A stretch of 64,000 nucleotides of DNA, taken from assembly GCF_001017175.1 (NCBI RefSeq), contig NZ_LCYG01000045.1:1-64000 (forward strand), given 5' to 3'. This stretch comes from Microvirga vignae (GTDB lineage: Bacteria > Pseudomonadota > Alphaproteobacteria > Rhizobiales > Beijerinckiaceae). Positions 18,744-27,990 of the stretch are shown piece after piece (position 1 is the first letter of the stretch; every line of letters begins with the position of its first letter). The notes under the pieces are model-generated. The model was not told the origin of the DNA and searched no databases. It saw nothing but the letters and a program-made list of their open reading frames with translations. Both the position numbers and the translations under genes were made by a program.

Positions 18744-19859
18744 CTAGTGCACGACACCCGCAGCCAGGGCACCGAGCAGCGCCGATCCGAGAAGGGCTCC
18801 ATCGTGGAGGCCAAGCAGCCAGCGGGAGGGTTCACCATCCTCGTGAACCCAAAGAGTGGTGCCCATCGTCACGAGGGACCAACCAGTCCCGAGAAGCGCG
18901 GCTGAGAGGGTGAAGGCCATTGTCGTGCTGGAAACCAGGAAGACGAGCGCTGCCAAGGTCGTCAGGACACACCCGCCAAGGGCGACCCAGACAGGCCTGA
19001 TCGACTTGGGCAGTCCAGCCAAAGCCAGAGACGGAGCATACATGGCGATGACATGCCAAGCGATAGCTCCAGACACAGCTTCGCCAAGACCGCAGCCGAC
19101 CATCGCGATGGGAGTGGCCCCCATCAGAGTAGTCATGGCGAACCAGCCAAGCGCCCCGACAAGGCTCGGCCAGAGAATACGCTGCCATCCCTGCAAGGGC
19201 GCGGCTTCCGCCTGAACACGGCGAAGCCGACGATAAGGCAGAGCCGCCGTGGCAAGAAGCGACCCAAGGTGAGCGAGCGCCGCTGCACCTGCCATGCCTG
19301 CCAGAGCGTGTGGGGCGGCGAGGCTTTCAGCAAAGGTCGCAACGGTCGGCGCAAAGAGGCCCGCAATGGTGGCAGCTCCAAAGACCAGGAGGGTGGCGCC
19401 CGTTCCCTTCGCTCCGAGCGGGGCTGCCGCGTGGCGATAGAACAGGCTGAAGCCGCTGGCGATGCCGAGCCAGAAGGCTCCCAGCACCAAGCCGGTGAAC
19501 TGCCATTGCAACAGGGACCAGGCCGTCAGCAACCCTCCGGCGACACCGAGACTTGCACCGAGGGAAAAAGCGGCACGACGGCCGAAGGCATCGAGGAGAA
19601 GGGAGGCTGGCAGGCTGGCGAGCGCCGCACCGGCATAGAAGGCGGCATAGGGCAGGGTGGCCCAGGTTGCGTTCGGAGCAAGCGACAGGCCTACGAGCGG
19701 AAGAATGGTGAGGGTAAGCACCTGCGAGAGCACGGACAATGCGAAGGCAACCGCAAGCAGCGCCGTTCCACCGTAATCCGGTGTGCCGTCGGCTGCTTCA
19801 ATCGGCTCGCAGAGACAGTCGAGCCGCCCCGCTCGTGGCATGGCAGATGATGTGCTCAT
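18744..19859 (-). CDS. ccoA: MFS copper importer, CcoA-like
   Basis: 371 aa with about 12 hydrophobic segments, major facilitator type. The second half contains M242-TTL-M246 and H269-VIA-M273. These match the MxxxM and HxxxM pairs described in adjacent helices of CcoA, the Cu importer needed for cbb3 oxidase in Rhodobacter capsulatus, with nearly the same spacing (27 versus 28 residues as I recall). A DCLC motif near the N-terminus (C15, C17) could also bind metal. The start overlaps the ccoS stop (ATGA), making it the last gene of ccoGHIS. Context and motifs agree on copper supply to CcoN; a different MFS substrate is possible. Confidence 0.78.
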   Translation of the reverse strand: MSTSSAMPRAGRLDCLCEPIEAADGTPDYGGTALLAVAFALSVLSQVLTLTILPLVGLSLAPNATWATLPYAAFYAGAALASLPASLLLDAFGRRAAFSLGASLGVAGGLLTAWSLLQWQFTGLVLGAFWLGIASGFSLFYRHAAAPLGAKGTGATLLVFGAATIAGLFAPTVATFAESLAAPHALAGMAGAAALAHLGSLLATAALPYRRLRRVQAEAAPLQGWQRILWPSLVGALGWFAMTTLMGATPIAMVGCGLGEAVSGAIAWHVIAMYAPSLALAGLPKSIRPVWVALGGCVLTTLAALVFLVSSTTMAFTLSAALLGTGWSLVTMGTTLWVHEDGEPSRWLLGLHDGALLGSALLGALAAGVVH

Positions 19860-20005
19860 GGTGTGATGTCGTCGTCCTTCAGCACGCGAATGGCCGCGCC
19901 TTCGACATCGTCATATTGGCCGTTCTTGAGCGACCACAGGAACGCGGCAAGGCCTGTGAGGCCTAAGAGCAGCGCTGTCGGCACAAGATAGATGAGAACT
20001 TGCAT
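19856..20005 (-). CDS. ccoS: CcoS, cbb3 oxidase maturation protein
   Basis: 49 aa, too short for usual ORF cut-offs. It starts MQVLIYLVPTALLLGLTGL, a single membrane helix, followed by AAFLWSLKNGQYDDVEGAAIRVLKDDD. The FLWSLKNGQYDD segment is the FixS/CcoS signature. The start lies 3 nt after the ccoI stop and the stop overlaps the next gene's ATG by ATGA. CcoS is needed to insert redox cofactors into the cbb3 oxidase. Confidence 0.93.
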   Translation of the reverse strand: MQVLIYLVPTALLLGLTGLAAFLWSLKNGQYDDVEGAAIRVLKDDDITP

Positions 20006-20008
20006 GGA

Positions 20009-22261
20009 TCAGGCTCCCTGTAGGACCGGAACGGCCGGCGTGGAGTTGGTAGGCGAGGGCCGCCCCTCGGACAAAGCCTTGGCCTTTGTGCCTCGCGCAC
20101 GCAAAGCGTTCAGGGTTACGAGGCTCGACGAGCCGGACATGGCGAGCGCGGCAATGAGCGGCGTCACATAACCCATGAAGGCCAGCGGAACCGCGATCAC
20201 GTTATAGACGAGCGCGATCATCAGGTTCTGGCGCATCAACGTGCGTGCGCGGCGAGCGATGCTGAGAGCATCCAGAACAGGAGAGAGCTTGTCGCCGAGG
20301 AAGACCGCATCCGCATGCGCCTGGGTGATATCGGCAGCCGTGATCGGCGAGATCGAGACGTCCGCCGTGGCAAGGGCCGGTGCATCGTTGAGGCCATCGC
20401 CGATCATGAGCACTTTGCGGCCTTCAGCTTTCAGTGCTTCGATGGCGGCGATCTTCTCCACGGGCTTCGCACCACCGCGCCATTCGCGGATGCCAAGAGC
20501 GGCTGCAATGGGAGCTACGGCTTCTGAGCGATCACCAGAGAGGATGCGGCAATCGATGCCGAGATCACGCAGAGCCTTCACGGTCGTCACGGCATCAGGG
20601 CGCAGGGCTTGGCGTACCAGCAGGATCGTGCGTTCATGGCCGTGGGCGAAGGCAATCATCGAGACATCCGCCTCTTGACCCACTGCCTCGGGCACAAGAG
20701 CGGCGGCACCGCAGAAAGCAGGGCTTCCGAGTCGAAGCTCCACACCATGCACGATGGCCTTCACACCCTGGCCAGCTTCTTCCGTAGCCTCCTCATAAGG
20801 ACGGCGCTCCTTCGCCTCCTGCGCGACCGCAGCGGCGAGCGGGTGATGGCTCGAGAGAGCGAGGCGCGCGGCAGATTCGAGAAGATCCGGGCGGATCGAG
20901 GAGGCATTGGCAACGCGCATTTCCGGCAGGGTCAGGGTGCCCGTCTTGTCGAACACGATGGTATCGGCCGAGGCCAGACGCTCCAGCGCATCGCCGGAAT
21001 TGAGGAACACGTTCGAGCGGAACAGGGCGCCCGAGGCGACGACCTGCACGACAGGCACAGCAAGCGCCAGTGCGCAGGGGCAGGTGATGATCAGCACCGC
21101 GACGGCGGTGATGACGGCATCGTGTACGGTGGCGCCAAGGGCAATCCAAACAGTGGCTGTCAGAGCAGCTGTCAGATGCACCACCGGAGCGTAGGCGCGC
21201 GCCACCTTGTCCGCCAATTGCACATAGCGGGATTTGGCTGCGGCAGCGGTTTCGAGAAGCCGCTCCACTTCATCGAGAAGCGTACCTTTGCCGGCAGCCG
21301 TTACCCGGAGAGTGAGCGTGCCATCATAGTTCATGCTGCCGGCATAAACCGTGTCGCCAGCCGCAGCGGAGCGCCGCACCGTTTCACCTGTCACAAGGCT
21401 CTCGTCGAGTTCGGAACTGCCTGCAATGACAATGCCATCGACAGCGATACGCTCGCCGGGGCGCACGAGAACGCGATCACCTGGATTGAGAGCGGCCGTA
21501 GGTACGAGAGCGGCCTCGCCCTTGTCGTCGAGGCGATGCGCAACCTCCGCCTTGAAGGCGGCGAGATTGCCGGCCACCGCGCGGGTGCGGCGGCGCATGG
21601 CTTGATCGAGATAACGGCCGCAGAGAAGAAAGAAGAGCAGCATCACAACCGAGTCGAAATAGGTGTGCTCGGCGTGATTGATGGTCTCCACCACCGACAT
21701 GGTGAGCGCCAGCAGAATGCCGATGGTAATCGGCACGTCCATGTTGGTACGCTTCGCCTTCAGCGCGCTCAAGGCGCTGCGGAAGAACGGTTGGCCCGCA
21801 TAGGCCACAGCCGGAAGCGCGATGAAAGCGGCAAGCCAGTGGAAGAAGTCGCGGGTTTCCGGCGTGATGTCGGTGACGTTGCCCGACCAGACGGAGACCG
21901 CAAGCAGCATGATGTTCATGGAGGCAAAGCCCGCCACCGCCAGGCATTTCAGAAGCCACTGAGAGCGACGTGTTTCTTCCTCTTCCACCAGGCGTGACTG
22001 ATAAGGATGAGCGCGATAGCCAAGACGCTGCAATTCCTCGACCACGGCAGAGGGCGCGATGGCTCCCTCCTGCCACTGCACCGCAAGACGGTGCGTGGTG
22101 TAGTTGAGTCGCGCATCCACGATGCCATGAAGCCGCCACAAACCGCCCTCGATTTCGTCGATGCAGGCAGCGCAATCGATGCCCTCGATGGCAAGATCGA
22201 GATGCGCCGTTCCATCGTCCTGACGCTTGACGAAGACTGAGAGATCGAGGGTTTCGGCCAT
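20009..22261 (-). CDS. ccoI: CcoI, P1B-type copper-exporting ATPase for cbb3 assembly
   Basis: 750 aa. The N-terminal heavy-metal-binding domain (about 15-85) has GIDCAACIDEIE (CxxC). About eight membrane helices follow, with CPCALALAVP as transmembrane metal site, the actuator motif LVTGET, the phosphorylation loop DKTGTLT and the hinge GDGLNDAPAL. This is the FixI/CtpA2 class with slow Cu export dedicated to loading the CcoN Cu-B site from the periplasmic side. It follows ccoH by 17 nt and precedes ccoS by 3 nt. Confidence 0.94.
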   Translation of the reverse strand: MAETLDLSVFVKRQDDGTAHLDLAIEGIDCAACIDEIEGGLWRLHGIVDARLNYTTHRLAVQWQEGAIAPSAVVEELQRLGYRAHPYQSRLVEEEETRRSQWLLKCLAVAGFASMNIMLLAVSVWSGNVTDITPETRDFFHWLAAFIALPAVAYAGQPFFRSALSALKAKRTNMDVPITIGILLALTMSVVETINHAEHTYFDSVVMLLFFLLCGRYLDQAMRRRTRAVAGNLAAFKAEVAHRLDDKGEAALVPTAALNPGDRVLVRPGERIAVDGIVIAGSSELDESLVTGETVRRSAAAGDTVYAGSMNYDGTLTLRVTAAGKGTLLDEVERLLETAAAAKSRYVQLADKVARAYAPVVHLTAALTATVWIALGATVHDAVITAVAVLIITCPCALALAVPVVQVVASGALFRSNVFLNSGDALERLASADTIVFDKTGTLTLPEMRVANASSIRPDLLESAARLALSSHHPLAAAVAQEAKERRPYEEATEEAGQGVKAIVHGVELRLGSPAFCGAAALVPEAVGQEADVSMIAFAHGHERTILLVRQALRPDAVTTVKALRDLGIDCRILSGDRSEAVAPIAAALGIREWRGGAKPVEKIAAIEALKAEGRKVLMIGDGLNDAPALATADVSISPITAADITQAHADAVFLGDKLSPVLDALSIARRARTLMRQNLMIALVYNVIAVPLAFMGYVTPLIAALAMSGSSSLVTLNALRARGTKAKALSEGRPSPTNSTPAVPVLQGA

Positions 22262-22278
22262 GGCCTTATCCTTTTCCT

Positions 22279-22773
22279 TTAGAGCGAAATGCGGCTCTTG
22301 GAGCGGAAGACGGTTTCACCGGAACGCTGCAAGCCAATCACCAGATCCCAGCTACCCTCTGGAAGCCGAGTGAGGCTCTGGAACCGGCCGGCGGTGATTT
22401 CCACGAATTCGACGACAACATCGCGACGCTTGTCCGTCGGATGCGCGAGACGCACCTCGGCCGTGAGGCCGGAGAGGGCTTGCGCCTTCGCATCCCGTGC
22501 CGTGATGAGGATGCGACTCGCATCGCCGCGCTGGATGTTCGCATCCACTGCCCAATGGAGTGCGTCCTGCGCGTGAGCTGCCGCCACGTCGTTCTTGAAG
22601 GTAAGTCCGGCCTTGTAGGAGCTTTCCGTCTCGACGCCGCTGAAGCTCGACAAGGCGAAGCGGATCAGCACGAAATTCATGGCAAAGATAATACCGAAGA
22701 ACGCGATGAAGTAGATGAGAACCGTGCGTCCGGTAATGACGCGAGGAGGACGGCCAGCTGTTGTCGTGGACAT
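22279..22773 (-). CDS. ccoH: CcoH, cbb3 oxidase assembly protein
   Basis: 164 aa FixH family. One N-terminal membrane helix (about 15-37: VLIYFIAFFGIIFAMNFVLIRFA) is followed by a periplasmic beta-rich domain. The motif SSFSGVETESSYKAGLTF after the helix is typical of FixH. It helps assemble the oxidase and interacts with CcoI and the core subunits. It lies 12 nt after ccoG within ccoGHIS. Confidence 0.92.
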   Translation of the reverse strand: MSTTTAGRPPRVITGRTVLIYFIAFFGIIFAMNFVLIRFALSSFSGVETESSYKAGLTFKNDVAAAHAQDALHWAVDANIQRGDASRILITARDAKAQALSGLTAEVRLAHPTDKRRDVVVEFVEITAGRFQSLTRLPEGSWDLVIGLQRSGETVFRSKSRISL

Positions 22774-22785
22774 AGAGATATCCTC

Positions 22786-24246
22786 TTAAGGCGCCTTGAA
22801 GTGATCGTTCATCCGACTGGCGTCGCCGGTGGCAAGATCGGTGAGCGTAAAGTGAATGTCGGTTGACGAGGGAACGTCCGAACCCTCCGAGCTGACAAGA
22901 ACGCGGGTTTCCAGCGTCTGGTCGGGGCCGACCTTGACGATGGCGCGGTCCTGCTGATCGATCTCGCCGCCGACGATATCGAGCTTCGCATTCGGCAAGC
23001 CATCCACCGTGAGAGCGTAGACACGCTCATTGAGGTTCTTGTTGGCCACGCGAACGGTGAAGCCATTGCGGATCGAGCCGTCGGACAAGCGCACGAAGAG
23101 CGGGTTACGGTCATGCATGACGCTCAGATAGATTGTCTGGCGCATGGCGAGCGAGCCGATCATGGTTACGCCGACGATGGCGATGATGCCGGTATAGAAG
23201 AGCGTACGCGGGCGCACGATGCGGCGAACCTCCGTGCGACCCTCCATGCGGGCCTTCACGTTCATTTCCGTGTCGTAGGCAATGAGGTTCAGCGGGCGGT
23301 TGATCTTCTCCATCACCGCATTGCAGGCATCGATGCAGAGGCCGCACTGGATGCAGTCCATCTGCAAGCCTTTGCGGATATCAACTCCGGTTGGGCAGAC
23401 GTTGACGCACTGATTGCAGTCGATGCAGTCGCCAGCAGGCAGCCCCTGTAGCTTCAAGACCTCGTTCTTCTTCATCGAGCCGCGCGGCTCACCACGGTCA
23501 TAGCGGTAGGTGACGTTGAGCGCGTATTCGTCAGTGAGCGCAGCCTGAATGCGCGGCCATGGGCACATGTAGGTGCAGACCTGTTCGCGCATGAAGCCGG
23601 CGAGCGTGTAGGTGGTGAAGGTGAGAATACCGATCCAGATATAGGCGATCATCGGGGCCTGGAACGTCGCGAGCTCATAAACAAGGGGCGGCGCATCGGC
23701 GAAGTAGAGCACCCAGGCGCCGCCGGTCCACCAAGCGATCATCAGCCAGATGAAGTGCTTCAGGCCTTTCTGAGCCGCCACTTTCAGGGTGAGCCTTTCC
23801 TTGTCCTTGCGCATCCGGTCGCGGCGGTCGCCTTCGATCCAACGCTCGACGGCATAGAACAGATCAGTCCAGACCGTCTGCGGGCAGAGATAGCCGCACC
23901 AGACGCGGCCTGCGACGGCGTTCATGAGGAAGAGGGTCAGCGCTGCCAGAACCAGGAGGCCTGTGATGTAATAAACTTCCTGTGGCCAGATCTCGATAAA
24001 AAAGAAATAGAAGCGGCCATTCGCGAGATCGACCAGAACAGCTTGATCAGGGGCGTTGGGGCCGCGGTCCCAGCGAATGAAGGGAACGAGATAGTAGATA
24101 CCCAGGGTAACAAGCAGCACGATCCATTTGATCGTGCGGAAGCGGCCTTTCACGGCCTGCGGATAGATCTGCTTGCGCGGTGCAAAAAGCGGGGCGTCAT
24201 CGGCCTCTGCGGTCGCAAGGGAAGGGGAAACAGGAGCGTCAGCCAT
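22786..24246 (-). CDS. ccoG: CcoG, polyferredoxin-type cupric reductase
   Basis: About 486 aa from the ATG at 24246. An in-frame TTG at 24324 is less likely because it falls in the FNR box. Several membrane helices precede a pair of 4Fe-4S motifs, CIDCNQCVNVCPTG and CIQCGLCIDACN, and an Ig-like C-terminal domain. A CPQTVWTD motif in the membrane part is a family signature. FixG/CcoG reduces Cu(II) for transfer to CcoI. It is the first gene of ccoGHIS-ccoA with its own FNR/FixK box at 24311. Confidence 0.93.
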   Translation of the reverse strand: MADAPVSPSLATAEADDAPLFAPRKQIYPQAVKGRFRTIKWIVLLVTLGIYYLVPFIRWDRGPNAPDQAVLVDLANGRFYFFFIEIWPQEVYYITGLLVLAALTLFLMNAVAGRVWCGYLCPQTVWTDLFYAVERWIEGDRRDRMRKDKERLTLKVAAQKGLKHFIWLMIAWWTGGAWVLYFADAPPLVYELATFQAPMIAYIWIGILTFTTYTLAGFMREQVCTYMCPWPRIQAALTDEYALNVTYRYDRGEPRGSMKKNEVLKLQGLPAGDCIDCNQCVNVCPTGVDIRKGLQMDCIQCGLCIDACNAVMEKINRPLNLIAYDTEMNVKARMEGRTEVRRIVRPRTLFYTGIIAIVGVTMIGSLAMRQTIYLSVMHDRNPLFVRLSDGSIRNGFTVRVANKNLNERVYALTVDGLPNAKLDIVGGEIDQQDRAIVKVGPDQTLETRVLVSSEGSDVPSSTDIHFTLTDLATGDASRMNDHFKAP

Positions 24247-24310
24247 CGAATCCGTCGCGGGTTCTCGATCAAGAGTGACCCTGGGATAGGCTGCGAGGCG
24301 GGAAGCCGCC

Positions 24311-24324
24311 TTGATTTGAGTCAA
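24311..24324 (-). promoter_or_regulatory. FNR/FixK box upstream of ccoG
   Basis: TTGATTTGAGTCAA, 65-78 nt upstream of the preferred ccoG ATG (24246), in the 143-nt gap after ccoP. It gives ccoGHIS a promoter separate from ccoNOQP. Confidence 0.75.
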
Positions 24325-24388
24325 GCCAGCGGCCGGGGGGAGGCCCCGGCCATCGTGGCATGCTTAAGCTGAGGCGCTTTGGCGCAGC

Positions 24389-25273
24389 TTAACGGTTCTG
24401 ATCGCCACCCAGCGAGTGGACGTAGAGGGTCAGAGCCTTGATGGTCGTGTCATCAAGGCGGCCGTGCCAAGTCGGCATCACGCCGCCACGGCCGTTGTTC
24501 AGGCCCTCCATGATGGTGACCTTGTCGGAGCCGAACAGCCAGATCTTATCCGTGAGGTTCGGGGCACCCATCTCCTGCATGCCTTGGCCCTTGTCGCCAT
24601 GGCAGGATGCGCAGTTGTCGGTGAAGATCTTGGCACCGGCGGCAACATCGACGCCCTTCTCCAAAGGCAGGCCCGACAGGGAGCGCACATAGTCCGCCAC
24701 CTGCGAGATTTCCTCGCGCTTGAGCAGACCGTCACGGCCGAAGGCTGGCATGCTGCCGGTGTGACCTTGATCGCTGGTGGAGCGAGCGCCGTACAGGATC
24801 GTCTGCTGGATCTGCTCCAGCGAGCCACCCCACAGCCAATCGTCGTCGTTCAGGTTCGGGTAGCCCTTGGCGCCACCGCCGCCTGCGCCATGGCAGGGTG
24901 CGCAGTTGTCGCCGAAGGACGCCTTGCCTTGAGCGCGAGCGAATGCGAACAGCTCGGGATTCTTCTTGATGTCCTCGAGCGAGGCTTCGGCGAGCTTCGC
25001 TGTCATGCCCGAGCGCTGGTCCTTGAGGGCAGCAAGATCGACCTCGATGGCATCGCGGGACTGCCAACCGAGCACGCCCTTGGTGTAGGACGAGACCATC
25101 GGCCAAGCCGGATAGGCGATACTGTATGCAATCGCCCAGACGATAGTGAAGTAGAAGGTCCACAGCCACCAGCGCGGCAGCGGATTGTTGAGTTCCTGGA
25201 TGTCGTCCCAGCTATGCCCGGTTGTGGTCACGCCGGTGACGGCATCGACCTGTTCATGAGTTTCGTGGGCCAT
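24389..25273 (-). CDS. ccoP: CcoP, dihaem cytochrome c subunit of cbb3 oxidase
   Basis: 294 aa from the ATG at 25273, 4 nt after the ccoQ stop. A cytosolic N-terminus with the FixP motif DDIQELNNPLPRWWLWTFY leads into one membrane helix (about 35-58), then two class I cytochrome c domains with CAPCH (124-128) and CASCH (221-225). Methionine ligands are likely in GSMPAFG and GVMPTW. It passes electrons from the bc1/c pool to CcoO and CcoN. Confidence 0.95.
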   Translation of the reverse strand: MAHETHEQVDAVTGVTTTGHSWDDIQELNNPLPRWWLWTFYFTIVWAIAYSIAYPAWPMVSSYTKGVLGWQSRDAIEVDLAALKDQRSGMTAKLAEASLEDIKKNPELFAFARAQGKASFGDNCAPCHGAGGGGAKGYPNLNDDDWLWGGSLEQIQQTILYGARSTSDQGHTGSMPAFGRDGLLKREEISQVADYVRSLSGLPLEKGVDVAAGAKIFTDNCASCHGDKGQGMQEMGAPNLTDKIWLFGSDKVTIMEGLNNGRGGVMPTWHGRLDDTTIKALTLYVHSLGGDQNR

Positions 25274-25277
25274 AGGA

Positions 25278-25433
25278 TCAATCCTCCTGGAGAGGCATGC
25301 GGGCGGCCGCGTCGAAGCGGTCCTTCCGCGAGGGAGCGAGGGCGTAGACCAGCACCACCAAGAAGACGGCGACGAAGTACAACAATCCCCAGGTCTGGGC
25401 GAATTCTGCGAAAAATTTGTATGCGGCTGGCAT
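25278..25433 (-). CDS. ccoQ: CcoQ, small subunit of cbb3 oxidase
   Basis: 51 aa. The sequence runs from MPAAYKFFAEFAQTWGLL through a single membrane helix (YFVAVFLVVLVYALAP) to a charged tail SRKDRFDAAARMPLQED. The pattern, in particular the tail SRKDRFDAAARMPL, is typical of FixQ. It sits between ccoO (12-nt gap) and ccoP (4-nt gap) in the conserved NOQP order and stabilises CcoP in the complex. Confidence 0.93.
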   Translation of the reverse strand: MPAAYKFFAEFAQTWGLLYFVAVFLVVLVYALAPSRKDRFDAAARMPLQED

Positions 25434-25445
25434 GATCGTTCGTCC

Positions 25446-26180
25446 TCAGCGCACGTTGGCCTTGTTGTCGTAGAGCTTGAAGTCGACCTGCGTTCCGAGC
25501 ATCTGCAGATAGGCAATCAGGGCGTCCGCTTCAGTGACCTTCTGCGGGTTGCCGTCGAAATTGCGCGACTGAGCGTTCGGGTAGCGCTTGGCGAGATCGA
25601 CAGCATTCGGATCGTCGGCATTGGCCTGGATGCGAACGTCGCTTTCGGCCTTCTTCAGCATCTCCTCGCCGTAGGGCACGCCGAGCAGAGCCTGGACTTT
25701 CATGTCCTCGGCAATGGCGGCCATATCGAGCTCGTTCTTCTCGAGCCAGGGATAGCTCGGCATGATCGAACCGGGCACGCCGGCGCGGGGATCCTTCAGG
25801 TGATCACGGTGCCAGTCGTCGGAGTACTTGTTGCCGACGCGGGCGAGGTCCGGACCGGTACGCTTGGAGCCCCACTGGAAGGGGCGGTCATACATGCTCT
25901 CTGCAGCGAGAGAGTAGTGGCCGTAACGCTCCACTTCGTCGCGCAACGGACGTACCATCTGGCTGTGGCAGTTGTAGCAGCCTTCACGCACATAGATGTT
26001 GCGGCCGGCGAGCTCGAGCGGGGTGTAGGGCCGGATGCCCTCCACCTTCTCGATGGTGCTCTTCAGGTAGAAGAGCGGCACGATTTCCACGAGGCCACCG
26101 ATGGAGATGACGATCAGCACACCGATGATGAGGATGATCGAGTTGGTCTCGAAGATCTTATGACGGGACCAGAGTGACAT
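25446..26180 (-). CDS. ccoO: CcoO, monohaem cytochrome c subunit of cbb3 oxidase
   Basis: 244 aa. N-terminal membrane anchor (about 12-35), then a cytochrome c domain with the haem site [13 protein letters not shown] (C68, C71, H72). The motif [28 protein letters not shown] is characteristic of FixO, and the likely axial Met lies in SIMPSYPWL. It is 11 nt downstream of ccoN. Confidence 0.95.
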   Translation of the reverse strand: MSLWSRHKIFETNSIILIIGVLIVISIGGLVEIVPLFYLKSTIEKVEGIRPYTPLELAGRNIYVREGCYNCHSQMVRPLRDEVERYGHYSLAAESMYDRPFQWGSKRTGPDLARVGNKYSDDWHRDHLKDPRAGVPGSIMPSYPWLEKNELDMAAIAEDMKVQALLGVPYGEEMLKKAESDVRIQANADDPNAVDLAKRYPNAQSRNFDGNPQKVTEADALIAYLQMLGTQVDFKLYDNKANVR

Positions 26181-26191
26181 GATCTTTTCCT

Positions 26192-27856
26192 TTACTCCGC
26201 AGCAATGAGCGCGGGCTGGGCCGGAAGGACTTCTTCCTCGGCAGCTTCAGCCGTGGTGATCGTCTTCCAGACGTTCCACGCCATGATCAGGCTGCCGGCC
26301 ACGAAGAGAGCGCCGCCGAGTGCACGGATGATGTAGAAGGGATGCATCGCTTCGACGGTCTCGATGAACGAGTACTCAAGGAAGCCGAGGCTGGTGTAGG
26401 CGCGCCACATGAGGCCCTGCAGGATGCCCGCAACCCACATCGACGAGATATACAGCACAATGCCGAGGGTGGAGATCCAGAAATGCCAGGAGACGGCCTT
26501 CATGGAGTAGAGCTCCTTCTTGTTCCACAGCCAAGGAACGAGGCAGTAGATTGCGCCGAAGGATACGTAAGCCACCCAGCCGAGAGCTCCGGAGTGAACG
26601 TGACCGATGGTCCAGTCCGTGTAGTGCGAGAGGGAGTTCACGGCCTTCACCGACATGAGTGGGCCTTCGAAGGTCGCCATGCCATAGAACGCGACCGACA
26701 CGACCATCAGGCGCAGCACAGGATCCGTACGGAGCTTGTCCCAGGCGCCAGAGAGAGTCATGAGACCGTTGATCATGCCGCCCCATGAGGGCATCCACAG
26801 GATGACCGAGAAGACCATGCCGAGCGTCTGCGCCCAGTCGGGCAGGGCGGTGTAGTGCAGGTGGTGCGGGCCTGCCCAGATATACGTAAAGATCAGGGCC
26901 CAGAAGTGAACGATGGAGAGGCGGTAGGAATAGACCGGCCGCTCTGCCCGCTTCGGGATGAAGTAGTACATGATGGCGAGGAAGCCGGCAGTGAGGAAGA
27001 AGCCAACCGCATTGTGGCCGTACCACCACTGCACCAGCGCATCCTGCACGCCCGACCACACGATGTAGCTCTTCGGCGAGAAGATCGAGACCGGGATCGT
27101 CGCGTTGTTACCGAGGTGCAGAACCGCGATCGTCAGGATGAAGCCGAGATAGAACCAGTTCGCCACATAGATGTGCGGCTCCTTGCGGCGCATGACCGTG
27201 CCGAGGAACACGAGGAGATACGTCACCCACACGATCGTCAGCCAGAGGTCCGCATACCATTCGGGCTCAGCGTATTCCTTGCCCTGGGTAATGCCGAGCA
27301 GATAGCCTGTGCCGGCAATGATGATGAAGAAGTTGTAGCCCAGCACCACGAACCATGGCGCGATGTCGCCGGCGAGGCGCGCGCGGCAGGTGCGCTGCAC
27401 CACATAGAACGAGCTGCCGATCAGCACGTTGCCGCCGAAGGCGAAGATCACCGCCGAAGTGTGCAGCGGCCGCATGCGCCCGAACGACAGCCAGGAGGTG
27501 TCAAAGTTCAGCGCCGGAAATGCCAGCTGAGTCGCGATCAGAAGACCGATGGTGAAGCCCGCAACGCCCCAGAAGACAGACGCGATGGTCGCAAACTTCA
27601 CGGGGCCCAGGTTGTAGTTGGGCTTGCCGTTGATCGTCTGCGCCGGCAGGGCGGCAGGGCGCTCGTAGTAGCGATTGACGATCGCAAACACAGCCGCGAC
27701 GCTCGCGGCCGCGAAGAGATAGGCGTGGAAGGCGTATTCAGGCGCGTAGGCCTTCGCCGCGATGATAATGCTCAGGAGAGCCAGAGCTGCGAAAGCAAGA
27801 GCGGAGCCAGCTTCGCCAATGGTCATTCCTTTAGGAGATGTTGCCGTTTGAGCCAT
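26192..27856 (-). CDS. ccoN: CcoN, catalytic subunit of cbb3 cytochrome oxidase
   Basis: 554 aa haem-copper oxidase, type C, with about 12 membrane helices. Metal ligands are visible: His in MRPLHTSAV (low-spin haem), [10 protein letters not shown] and the pair in WAGPHHLHY (Cu-B), and [11 protein letters not shown] (haem b3/b pair). The type C oxidase uses a single K-like proton channel and has high oxygen affinity. First gene of ccoNOQP, controlled by the perfect FNR/FixK box at 27940. Confidence 0.96.
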   Translation of the reverse strand: MAQTATSPKGMTIGEAGSALAFAALALLSIIIAAKAYAPEYAFHAYLFAAASVAAVFAIVNRYYERPAALPAQTINGKPNYNLGPVKFATIASVFWGVAGFTIGLLIATQLAFPALNFDTSWLSFGRMRPLHTSAVIFAFGGNVLIGSSFYVVQRTCRARLAGDIAPWFVVLGYNFFIIIAGTGYLLGITQGKEYAEPEWYADLWLTIVWVTYLLVFLGTVMRRKEPHIYVANWFYLGFILTIAVLHLGNNATIPVSIFSPKSYIVWSGVQDALVQWWYGHNAVGFFLTAGFLAIMYYFIPKRAERPVYSYRLSIVHFWALIFTYIWAGPHHLHYTALPDWAQTLGMVFSVILWMPSWGGMINGLMTLSGAWDKLRTDPVLRLMVVSVAFYGMATFEGPLMSVKAVNSLSHYTDWTIGHVHSGALGWVAYVSFGAIYCLVPWLWNKKELYSMKAVSWHFWISTLGIVLYISSMWVAGILQGLMWRAYTSLGFLEYSFIETVEAMHPFYIIRALGGALFVAGSLIMAWNVWKTITTAEAAEEEVLPAQPALIAAE

Positions 27857-27939
27857 AGGTCTCGACCGTTCTAAAGTTTGGCGAGGCCGTGAGCTTCGCC
27901 ATCAGTGTTCCTCACTAGGGGTGGGGTGGGGAAGGGGCA

Positions 27940-27953
27940 TTGATGCAAATCAA
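27940..27953 (-). promoter_or_regulatory. FNR/FixK box upstream of ccoN
   Basis: TTGATGCAAATCAA, a perfect symmetric anaerobox (TTGAT-N4-ATCAA), 84-97 nt upstream of the ccoN start and downstream of the hemN stop. Confidence 0.88.
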
Positions 27954-27990
27954 ACGGGGCTATCGCCTCGACCAGTGGCCCACGAAAGGC

